Source: Treponema sp. (lineage in GTDB: Bacteria > Spirochaetota > Spirochaetia > Treponematales > Breznakiellaceae). Taken from it: a stretch of 34,007 bases of DNA. The notes below the pieces were generated by a model. That model was not told the origin of the DNA and did not search any database. It was given only the letters and a program-made list of their open reading frames with translations. Of the stretch, positions 1 to 6,434 are shown one piece after another (position 1 is the stretch's first letter; every line of letters starts with the position of its first letter). The position numbers and the translations under genes were made by a program. The stretch is from contig JAIRSU010000004.1 in the NCBI GenBank assembly GCA_031255285.1, positions 1-34,007 on the forward strand. The letters are read 5' to 3'.

Positions 1-822
1 GCGAAGAATTGGGACGTGGTGAATGCAGACGTTAAGAAGATAAACGATGCTCTGAACGACATAGATAAAGCCAAGTCCGCGGCGCTGGCGGCCGCCGAAG
101 CCAAACGCAAGGCTGACGAGGCCGCGGAGAAGAAGAAGGCTGACGATGCGGCTAAAGCGCTGGCCGCTGCCAAGAATAGACTTGATTGGGCAGTTTCCAT
201 CGGAGCAGAACAGCAGTATACCGACCAATACGAAAGGGCGGATTCCGCGTATGTGGACGCGCTTACGGCGCAGAAGTCCAGAGATTGGGATAAGACAATA
301 GACGGAGCCAATAGTACTATCGCCATTGTGGATGCTATAGAGACGCTTAAAATCGGTGAGGCTCGTGACGCAATGTCCATAGCCAAAGAACGGCTCGATT
401 GGGCCGTTGGCGTCAAAGCGGCGGATAATTATCCAGACGCCCTTGCTTCAGCTAATGCTTCTTACGCCCTCGGTGAAAGAGCACTGACAGCCAAGGATTG
501 GAACAGCGCTATCGTTGCCGCGGACGCGGTATTGAACGCCCTTGCTTCCGTTTCGGACAGGGTTATGCTCCCCGCCCAATACATAGTGAGAACATGGCAA
601 GGCGTACGCGACTGTTTGTGGAACATAGCTGGCTATCCATGGGTTTACGACGACCCGTTCCAGTGGAGAACGCTCCTCAATGCGAACCGCGATAAGCTGC
701 CGGACGCCAACGATGTGAGCAGCCTGGAACCCAACACGGTACTAGATATTCCCAGTATCCGCGGCGAGATACGCTCCGGTGTATGGGAAGAAGGCAAAAC
801 TTATCCGGATATACCGCGTTGA
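1..822 (+). CDS. Repeat-containing protein with C-terminal LysM-like domain (5' truncated)
   Basis: The frame is open to the left edge (it reads AKNWDVVNADVKK from base 1), so the start lies outside the window and the GTG at base 16 is not the real start. What remains is an Ala/Lys-rich, probably coiled-coil stretch (roughly residues 20-55), then two copies of a repeat of about 55 residues. Each copy begins AK(N/E)RLDWAV and ends near a (S/K)(R/D)W(D/N) motif. The fragment AKNWDVVNAD at the edge is the end of a further copy. The last ~85 residues (YIVRTWQGVRDCLWNIAGYP followed by DPFQW, ANRDKLPD and LDIP) resemble a LysM peptidoglycan-binding domain of the kind common in spirochaetes. I infer an envelope or periplasmic protein that binds cell wall. 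The function of the repeats is unknown. The call is firm for the gene, moderate for LysM. Confidence 0.8.
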   Translation, partial: AKNWDVVNADVKKINDALNDIDKAKSAALAAAEAKRKADEAAEKKKADDAAKALAAAKNRLDWAVSIGAEQQYTDQYERADSAYVDALTAQKSRDWDKTIDGANSTIAIVDAIETLKIGEARDAMSIAKERLDWAVGVKAADNYPDALASANASYALGERALTAKDWNSAIVAADAVLNALASVSDRVMLPAQYIVRTWQGVRDCLWNIAGYPWVYDDPFQWRTLLNANRDKLPDANDVSSLEPNTVLDIPSIRGEIRSGVWEEGKTYPDIPR

Positions 823-962
823 AAGGGGACTATGGCAGAGTAACCGGACGGCGGACAAGGGAGAGAGCAGGCGGTATGCAAACGTTTTTCTGTAACCATA
901 CCGTCCTCGCCTCCTTTATACTTTTTGTATAGCCGTCTATTTTATTTTAAAGGAAGATGAAT

Positions 963-1481
963 ATGAAGAAAAAAGCTTTTATTTTATTTGCAATTTTATT
1001 GCCGACTTTGAAGATTCAGGCGCAGCAACTCACGCGCTTTGCCGTTGTGGATGTTGACAAGGTCAATGTCGCGTTTTTCAAAGATTCCAAGGCGTATCGA
1101 GACTGGCAAGACCAGAGCGCGGGGGTTCAGAGAGAAATCGACCGCATAACCAAAGAAATTCAAGATATGAGAAACGCTCAATTTGAGGCGGACGGCAAAG
1201 GCGATAAGGAACAAGCCTTGAAACTGGAGAATGACGCGCGTAGAAGGTCAGAGTATTTACGGGAGTACTACCGGACGAAAACTGTGGAACTCGAAGCGAT
1301 GAAAAATAATCTCGGCCAATCAGAGTCTTTCTACAGACAGGTAAGCGAGGGAATCCGCTTTATTGCCGAAAGCGAAGGCTATACCATGGTCCTCAATTCC
1401 AAAGACCCCAACATCCTTTGGTTCAGTTCTTCCGTAGACATAACCGATAAACTCATACAAAATTTGCGCTCGAGGCGGTAA
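963..1481 (+). CDS. skp: Skp/OmpH-like periplasmic chaperone
   Basis: A 172-residue protein with an N-terminal signal peptide (MKKKAFILFAILLPTLKIQAQ), then the typical OmpH start (FAVVDVDKVNVAFFKDSKAY), a long charged helical region with two antiparallel coiled-coil arms (about residues 45-125) and a short C-terminal beta segment. Skp trimers hold unfolded outer-membrane proteins in the periplasm. Two in-frame ATGs exist at 957 and 963. The purine-rich AAAGGAAG at 949-956 touches the first but is well spaced from the second, so 963 is preferred. The cysteine desulfurase gene follows 37 bp downstream on the same strand and may be co-transcribed. Size and layout fit the family. Sequence-level identity is low, as is usual for Skp. 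Confidence 0.8.
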   Translation: MKKKAFILFAILLPTLKIQAQQLTRFAVVDVDKVNVAFFKDSKAYRDWQDQSAGVQREIDRITKEIQDMRNAQFEADGKGDKEQALKLENDARRRSEYLREYYRTKTVELEAMKNNLGQSESFYRQVSEGIRFIAESEGYTMVLNSKDPNILWFSSSVDITDKLIQNLRSRR

Positions 1482-1518
1482 GCAGTAGGTTTTCGCGAGG
1501 CGGATTGGAAGGAATCAT

Positions 1519-2649
1519 ATGAAACGCCATTACTTTGATTGGGCCTCAACCGCCCTAACGGATGACAGTTCAACCGCTCAATCCGCTCCGTTCGGCAATC
1601 CATCTTCGTTGCACATGGAAGGGCGCGTTGCAAAGGCGGCTCTGGAACACGCGCGCGCCCGGTGCGCGGCAGTCCTCGGCGTACACGCGGACACGCTCTA
1701 TTTTACTTCCGGCGGCACAGAGGCAAACGCCATAGCTTTGTACGCTGCACTCTTGCGTTACCGTCCGGGTACGATTCTCTTCTCCGCGGTCGAACATCCT
1801 TCGGTACAGGAAAACTGCGTTATTCTCGAAAGACTCGGTAAAAGAACCGCGCCTATCCGTGTGGACCAGAATGGTGTCGTTACCGAAGAATGTCTGAAAG
1901 CCGCACTAGAAAAGCATCCGGACGCTCATATTGCTGCAATCATGGCGGTTCAAAACGAAATCGGCTCAATCAACGATATTGCGAAGCTCTCACACTGTGT
2001 CAAAAACAGGCGGGCGGTTCATTTACATTGCGACATGGTACAGGCGCTTGGTAAAATTCCGTTTAGCATAGCAGAATCCGATGCAGACTCTGCATCCATG
2101 AGCGCCCATAAAATTGGGGGACCGCGGGGCATAGGCTTGCTGTACCTGCGTAAACCGTTCAGTCCTCTTTACCGCGGCGGTGGTCAGGAACGCGGGGTGC
2201 GCCCCGGCACCGAAAACACCGCAGGCGCTCTCGCCTTTGCGGAGCGTCTGGAACGCCGCTACAATAAAGAAACCATTACTACAGAGTATGAATGTGCTGA
2301 AAAACGCATTGCCCATCTCATTGATTTTCTCAAAAGCACGGAACGATGTCGGCTCATACCAGAAAACCGCGTCCCATTTGACCATCGTTTCTCGCCATTC
2401 ATCGTACAGGTTCGTTTCACAGGCATTCCAGGCGAGGTATCTGTACGGATGCTGGACGATGCGGGTTTTGCTGTTTCCACCGGCTCCGCCTGCTCCTCTG
2501 CAAAGAACGAGCGCCCAGTACTTCTGGCAATGGGCGAAGACGCCGCATCCCGAACCGAAGGCGTCCGCATATCTCAAGGATGGTCAACAACAGACCATGA
2601 CATAGAGGCGCTCATCTCCGCAATAAAACAAATATTGAAACGGTATTAA
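1519..2649 (+). CDS. Cysteine desulfurase, NifS/IscS family (class V aminotransferase fold)
   Basis: PLP enzyme that takes sulfur from cysteine for Fe-S clusters or thio-modifications. Visible family marks: N-terminal FDWASTAL (the family's YLDNAATT-like start), FTSGGTEANA near residue 60, VQNEIGSIND, the PLP lysine in SAHKIGGPRG (about residue 198), RGGGQERGVRPGTENTAG, and the catalytic cysteine in STGSACSSAK (about residue 325). At 376 residues it is of normal length. GGAAGGAA sits at a good distance before the ATG. No iscU or nifU partner is visible nearby, so iscS, nifS and a tRNA-thiolation role cannot be separated. It lies after the skp-like gene and is followed by a terminator at 2727. 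Confidence 0.92.
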   Translation: MKRHYFDWASTALTDDSSTAQSAPFGNPSSLHMEGRVAKAALEHARARCAAVLGVHADTLYFTSGGTEANAIALYAALLRYRPGTILFSAVEHPSVQENCVILERLGKRTAPIRVDQNGVVTEECLKAALEKHPDAHIAAIMAVQNEIGSINDIAKLSHCVKNRRAVHLHCDMVQALGKIPFSIAESDADSASMSAHKIGGPRGIGLLYLRKPFSPLYRGGGQERGVRPGTENTAGALAFAERLERRYNKETITTEYECAEKRIAHLIDFLKSTERCRLIPENRVPFDHRFSPFIVQVRFTGIPGEVSVRMLDDAGFAVSTGSACSSAKNERPVLLAMGEDAASRTEGVRISQGWSTTDHDIEALISAIKQILKRY

Positions 2650-2726
2650 CAAAGCCGCCGAGTCCACAAGTTATAATGAATACGCCGCGTTCCCGGTTGA
2701 TCCCTGAATGTCATATTTTTTAGTTC

Positions 2727-2766
2727 AAAGCCTTTCCCGGCGTCTCTTGTATCAAAAGGCTTTTTT
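2727..2766 (+). terminator. Rho-independent terminator after the cysteine desulfurase gene
   Basis: A 9-bp perfect stem, AAAGCCTTT (2727-2735) with AAAGGCTTT (2755-2763), encloses a 19-nt loop and runs into six Ts. Its 3' arm and T tract lie inside the -35/-10 spacer of the next promoter, so terminator and promoter share DNA. Confidence 0.7.
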
Positions 2767-2775
2767 CAGTATACT
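2747..2775 (+). promoter_or_regulatory. Promoter of moxR, leaderless geometry
   Basis: TTGTAT (2747-2752), a 17-bp spacer and TATACT (2770-2775). Only six bases separate the -10 box from the moxR ATG at 2782, and no Shine-Dalgarno sequence is present. The start site should fall at or within 1-2 bases of the ATG. Confidence 0.6.
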
Positions 2776-2781
2776 TTCCCT

Positions 2782-3726
2782 ATGAATGAATCGGTAAAGA
2801 AATTGCTTGACGGGATTCAAAAAGTCATAAGAGGCAAACAAGAATTCCTTGAACTGCTCACCGCCTGCGTTTTGGCAAAAGGACACGTTTTGATTGAAGA
2901 CAATCCAGGGCTGGGCAAGACCACTGTAGCAAAGACTTTGGCGCGGCTCATTGCCGACGAAGACGGCAGTCCGCTTGTGTGCAAACGCATACAGTTCACA
3001 CCCGACCTTTTGCCTTACGACATTACCGGCGTGGACGTGTTTGACCCTGAAACAAGGATGTTCCGCTTTGTTCCCGGACCGGTTCTGGCAAATATCGTGC
3101 TGGCGGACGAAATCAACAGAACCACGCCGAAGACGCAGTCCGCACTGCTTGAAGTCATGGCGGAACGGCAAGTTACAATCGGGAACGCATCTTATAAGCC
3201 GAAAGAGCCCTTTTTTGTCATTGCCACAGAGAATCCCGTTGAGAGTGAAGGCACCTTCCCCTTACCGGCCGCACAGCTCGACAGATTTATGGTACGGCTT
3301 TCTATGGGCTATCCGGACCGAGACGCAGAACTAGCAATCCTAGAAGACAACCCGGCGGAGAACGTCCTGTCTGAACTTGAGCCTGTTATGACGCGGACTG
3401 AATTCTTACAAACGCAAGCCGATGCGGGCGGTGTTTTCTGCCACCAAACCCTAAAAGAAGCAATAATCGACATTATCCGCGCCACCCGCGTCCATGAAAA
3501 CATCACCCTGGGCGCTTCGCCCCGCGCCGGGCTACATTTCCTCGCGGCTGTCAAGGCGTTAGCTCTTGTTCGCGGGCGAGACTTTGTGATTGACGAAGAC
3601 GTTGCGATTCTCTGCGCTCCCGCTCTCTGCCATCGCCTCAAGACAAGCCGTTCTATTAAATCCGCAGATATTTTCCCCATAATACGGAGAATCTGCATGG
3701 AAAGCCTCGAGGAAAGAATCGCATAA
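2782..3726 (+). CDS. MoxR-type AAA+ ATPase
   Basis: A 314-residue MoxR-family AAA+ ATPase. Walker A is DNPGLGKTTVAKTLA (GLGKTT near residues 44-49), Walker B is IVLADEINR (about 106-113) and is followed by the family signature TTPKTQSALLEVMAERQV. Sensor-1 region is VIATENPVESEGTFPLPAAQLDRFM, and the C-terminal lid contains GASPRAGLHFLAAVKALAL. MoxR ATPases act as chaperone-like partners for vWA and DUF58 proteins, which agrees with the DUF58 gene starting 6 bp downstream. The start ATG has no Shine-Dalgarno sequence but lies just after a good promoter. Confidence 0.93.
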   Translation: MNESVKKLLDGIQKVIRGKQEFLELLTACVLAKGHVLIEDNPGLGKTTVAKTLARLIADEDGSPLVCKRIQFTPDLLPYDITGVDVFDPETRMFRFVPGPVLANIVLADEINRTTPKTQSALLEVMAERQVTIGNASYKPKEPFFVIATENPVESEGTFPLPAAQLDRFMVRLSMGYPDRDAELAILEDNPAENVLSELEPVMTRTEFLQTQADAGGVFCHQTLKEAIIDIIRATRVHENITLGASPRAGLHFLAAVKALALVRGRDFVIDEDVAILCAPALCHRLKTSRSIKSADIFPIIRRICMESLEERIA

Positions 3727-3732
3727 CAAGAA

Positions 3733-4746
3733 ATGTTCCCGAAACCAACGCCTTCAGGCGTTTTTGCCGTTCTTCTTGCCGTCCTCTGCTTTATAATCGG
3801 ATATTTCCGCCATGAAATAGCTCTCGTTCTTATCGCCTGCATATTTTCGGCGATTCTCGGTTACTGCTTCATCGCCCTTTTAACCACCGAACTCATTTTC
3901 AGAGAGCGAATGAAAAAACACGCCTCTTTCCACGCCGTTTTATCAGAAAAGATAAACAAAGGCGGACAAGTTGCGGTATCTATCGCCCATCGCCCGCGTT
4001 TCCTGCGATTCCTGAAGACGCCCGGTATCCTTGTCCGTTATGAAGTGGAACTTTTAACGGCTGACAAGAAGCTGATCCGCCATATTTTTGACCCTTTGCG
4101 TCCGGACGGCTTTACTGTCAAAGAACGGGGCGCATATTACAGAAACCGTGACGCGGTCGTCTTTTCTGACGCGATGGGCTTCTTCCAGCTCAAGAACGTT
4201 TTGCCCTCTTCCCCTACCCTCCCCCTTCTGGTCCTGCCGAATCCCGCAGAAGCGGCCGTCAGCCCGCCGGTGAGAGGCGGAGATACGCGGAGCATCGGCG
4301 CCCATATTCTGAAAGGAGAGAGCCTCGTGGACCATAGACCCTATGTTCCCGGAGACGACCCGCGGCGAATCAACTGGAAACTCTTCGGCCACGCCGGGGA
4401 CCTCTTTGTCCGTGAAGAAGAGAGGACGCCGCCCTTTCATTCAAGCGTCCTTCTCTTTCTTGACACGCGGGCGGATGAACCTTATACCGATTCCGCGCGG
4501 CAGGCTGTTGACAAGATGTGTGAAAAAGCCCTTTTTCTCGCCCGCGCATGGACCGTGCAAGGCATAGACGTTCACCTGGGATTTACCGGAGAGGAGGCGG
4601 TCCGCCCTGAAGAAAGCGCAGACTTTGCGGAAATATTAGCGTTTCCCGCGGCCTGTGTATCGTCAGAGACCCTTCCTGTTTCTAATGACGAGCGCAGCGT
4701 CTTTATTCTGGATATTGCGGACAGGGAACGGAGAGACTCGAAATAG
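3733..4746 (+). CDS. DUF58 membrane protein
   Basis: A 337-residue protein with two N-terminal hydrophobic segments (about residues 8-26 and 30-52) and the DUF58 signature YVPGDDPRRINWKLFGH near residue 205, followed by GDLFVREEE. The C-terminal third resembles a vWA-like fold (SVLLFLDTRADE, then a helix). It is coupled to moxR with a 6-bp gap, a very common pairing. In many bacteria the operon goes on with BatA/BatB-type vWA or transglutaminase-like genes. Here it stops and unrelated accessory DNA follows. Function in the family is poorly known. Confidence 0.9.
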   Translation: MFPKPTPSGVFAVLLAVLCFIIGYFRHEIALVLIACIFSAILGYCFIALLTTELIFRERMKKHASFHAVLSEKINKGGQVAVSIAHRPRFLRFLKTPGILVRYEVELLTADKKLIRHIFDPLRPDGFTVKERGAYYRNRDAVVFSDAMGFFQLKNVLPSSPTLPLLVLPNPAEAAVSPPVRGGDTRSIGAHILKGESLVDHRPYVPGDDPRRINWKLFGHAGDLFVREEERTPPFHSSVLLFLDTRADEPYTDSARQAVDKMCEKALFLARAWTVQGIDVHLGFTGEEAVRPEESADFAEILAFPAACVSSETLPVSNDERSVFILDIADRERRDSK

Positions 4747-5119
4747 AGCGCCTTTTGAAATCAGCCCGCCTTTTTGAGACGCGCCTGCGCATTAAAACCG
4801 ATTCATATTCTTCAGAAACATGGCGTATTATACATTTTAGCCTTTGCGTACATGGGTTTTCATTTCATTATACGGCGTTTTATAAAAGCCCGTCAGGATT
4901 TTGATTATGTTCATAAAGCCGCCAGACTGCATACGTACTTTAATAAACTGATTCTGCCCTTTTGCCCGACCCGCGCCGTTTTGTTTTGTTATATGATTTT
5001 GTTAATAGTTCTTCGAAAGAATTGCGGACGCCTACGCCTCCACCGTTTCGGCTGTATGGGAAAGCCGCGTTCAAGAAACCCGCATGGTTCCGCGCGGTCC
5101 AAAGACAGGACCAGAGGCG
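4747..5119. other. Gene-free stretch after DUF58, with a possible gene remnant
   Basis: No convincing gene. Immediately after the DUF58 stop, overlapping it, a plus-strand frame (4743-4904) reads ERLLKSARLFETRLRIKTD and ends at a TGA at 4902 with no standard start other than a TTG at 4755. Its position suggests the broken beginning of a third gene of the moxR operon, but this is weak. The rest is AT-rich to about 5000, then GC-rich with small inverted repeats, including GGTCC/GGACC and TTCTTCGAAAGAA, which lie downstream of paralog A on the minus strand. Confidence 0.3.
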
Positions 5120-5161
5120 CATGAGAGGGACTGGGAACCAAGTCCGAGCCGCCCTCTCATG
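5120..5161 (-). other. 10-bp inverted repeat downstream of paralog A
   Basis: CATGAGAGGG (5120-5129) and CCCTCTCATG (5152-5161) form a perfect 10-bp stem with a 22-nt loop, directly after the stop-codon hairpin of paralog A. No T tract follows, so it is not a classical terminator. It may be part of a structured 3' region. Confidence 0.55.
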
Positions 5162-5181
5162 ATTCCGCAATATCACGGAAT
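5162..5181 (-). other. Hairpin covering the stop codon of paralog A
   Basis: On the minus strand ATTCCG, an 8-nt loop containing the TGA stop, then CGGAAT. The 5' arm is the last two sense codons (Ile-Pro). Paralog B has the same hairpin at the same place with ATCCCG and CGGGAT, a compensatory change. Confidence 0.65.
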
Positions 5182-5826
5182 GACTACTTCCCGTACATCG
5201 GACCAGTGGCTCTCGCCTCCCTTGGTGAGATAGCGAAGCGAGTAGTACAGTTTCTTCGCGCGCTCGGCCGCGGAAAACGTACGCTCCCAAGGATTGCGGG
5301 AGAACGTCCCGTTGTGCGTCAGCAACTCAGGGCTGTCAATCGGCGTGTGTGAAACGGTCCATGCAATCTCAATGCGGTCAACCCCGTAAGGCTTTGCGCC
5401 GAGGTACCGTATCTTGATCACGCCTGGTTCGCGGGCGCTGATGAGCGCCTCGCTGTCCGGTCCCGCATCTGGTATCGGCACCGGAGACGGCTCCCGGTCG
5501 GATGCGGTAACGCCCATCTCTTGTTTCTGCCCGTCGTTCATTTTGCCGTTGTTGCGTATCCGCTCCCGGGCGAATTTCCGCATAGCGTCAATCGCGTCCT
5601 TTCTCAGCTCGTCCTTTTCGATGCGGTTCGCCTTGGTCGGCGTAGTCCGATATACGGTCCGCGCGTCTAGGAACGTCGTGAATGCGTCTTCGGTCTGGGT
5701 GCATTCGTCAGCGGGCCAGCCGTAAGCGGTTCGAAGCGCATGGTTGGACAGTTTTACCCGCCAATCCGCTATAAGCTCAACGAGCTTTTCTTCTTGTGTT
5801 GGAACCCAGTCTACTCGTCCAGACAT
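5173..5826 (-). CDS. Conserved hypothetical protein, paralog A of a two-member family in this window
   Basis: A 217-residue protein with no signal peptide or membrane segment. Three parts: an N-terminal helical region (residues 1-95, WVPTQEEKLVELIADWRVKL onward), a linker (about 96-130, MNDGQKQEMGVTASDREPSP then PVPIPD) and a C-terminal predicted beta domain ending YYSLRYLTKGGESHWSDVREVVIP. From memory, this layout, with an MG(L/V)xxxDxxPxPxPxP linker and a WSxxxxxxIP end, belongs to a widespread conserved hypothetical family in Spirochaetes and Bacteroidetes. Its function is unknown to me. The frame stays open 29 codons further upstream into the repeat array, but GGAG (5832-5835, minus strand) is 5 nt from the ATG at 5826, which fixes the start. 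It lies downstream of the DUF262-HNH gene on the same strand, with the repeat array between. Confidence 0.8.
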   Translation of the reverse strand: MSGRVDWVPTQEEKLVELIADWRVKLSNHALRTAYGWPADECTQTEDAFTTFLDARTVYRTTPTKANRIEKDELRKDAIDAMRKFARERIRNNGKMNDGQKQEMGVTASDREPSPVPIPDAGPDSEALISAREPGVIKIRYLGAKPYGVDRIEIAWTVSHTPIDSPELLTHNGTFSRNPWERTFSAAERAKKLYYSLRYLTKGGESHWSDVREVVIP

Positions 5827-5831
5827 ATCTG

Positions 5832-5856
5832 CTCCTTTTTGCACAATATTTGTGCA
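5832..5856 (-). promoter_or_regulatory. Hairpin abutting the Shine-Dalgarno sequence of paralog A
   Basis: Minus strand: TGCACAA, 3-nt loop, TTGTGCA (5840-5856), then AAAA, then GGAG and the ATG. A perfect 7-bp stem ends exactly four bases before the ribosome-binding site. Paralog B has an unrelated-sequence hairpin with the same spacing. Confidence 0.55.
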
Positions 5857-5859
5857 TTT

Positions 5860-6342
5860 TATATTGATAAAGAATTCTCTATCAAAACTATAGAGCTCTT
5901 TTTCAATAATCAAGGGCTTTCTATTAGAAATAGAGAGCCCTTTGTCGATAATTAAGAACTCTCTATTGAAAATAGAGAGCCATCCGCCAGTAATCGAGAG
6001 CTTTCTATTGAAAGTATAGAGCCCTTAATCGATAATCAAGAACCCATCGCTAAAAATAGAGAGTCCTTAATCGGTAATCAAGAACCCACTGCTAAAAATA
6101 GAGAGCTTCCAATCGATAATCAAGAACCCACCGTTAAAAATAGAGAGCTCTTTGTCAGTAATCAAGAGCTCCCTGGAGATGGAGGGACGTCCCTATCATT
6201 AATAAAGAATTCCCGATTAACGATATATGCGTCTCTATCAGCAATATAGAGCTCTCCATTAGCAGTATAGAGCCAGCCGCCAGCAATATAGAGTCCTCCA
6301 TTAGCAGTATAGAGGCGCAAACTGGTAATCTTGCGCACCTAT
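5860..6342 (-). repeat. Array A: 23 tandem units of exactly 21 bp
   Basis: Units step every 21 bases without any indel for 483 bp, for example 6028, 6049, 6070, 6091, 6112 and 6133. In the middle two unit types alternate (ATCGATAATCAAGAACCCA and GCTAAAAATAGAGAGTCC on the plus strand), giving a 42-bp higher-order period. Many units hold short palindromes (AGAGCTCT, GAATTC, ATCGAT) and one holds GGGACGTCCC (6184-6193). Twenty-one bases equal seven codons: on the minus strand the frame leading into paralog A reads as heptads such as REFLIID and KGLSISN, and 6155-6409 is open as an 84-codon hydrophobic heptad frame. However, both strands have stops inside the array (TAA on the minus strand near 6028 and 6070), so full translation is not possible. 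It lies between the DUF262-HNH gene and paralog A. Confidence 0.9.
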
Positions 6343-6434
6343 TTTTAGGCAATAGAGGTAAAACTATCGCTATAGAAATAGTGTAATAGATAAAAGAAGT
6401 ATTGGTCAAGAGGATAAATTATTTTATGATATGA

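Noticed and set aside
2023-2577. Long minus-strand frame opposite the cysteine desulfurase gene
   Set aside because: It lies wholly within a clear gene on the other strand and shows no family features. Similar shadow frames opposite gltB and GH5 were dropped for the same reason.
4774-5124. 116-codon plus-strand frame between DUF58 and paralog A
   Set aside because: It has no ribosome-binding site, its composition is unlike a real protein, and it crosses the structured region downstream of paralog A.
6155-6409. 84-codon hydrophobic heptad protein in array A
   Set aside because: It depends on a TTG without ribosome-binding site and ends within the array, so I treat it as a by-product of the 21-bp period, though translation is not excluded.
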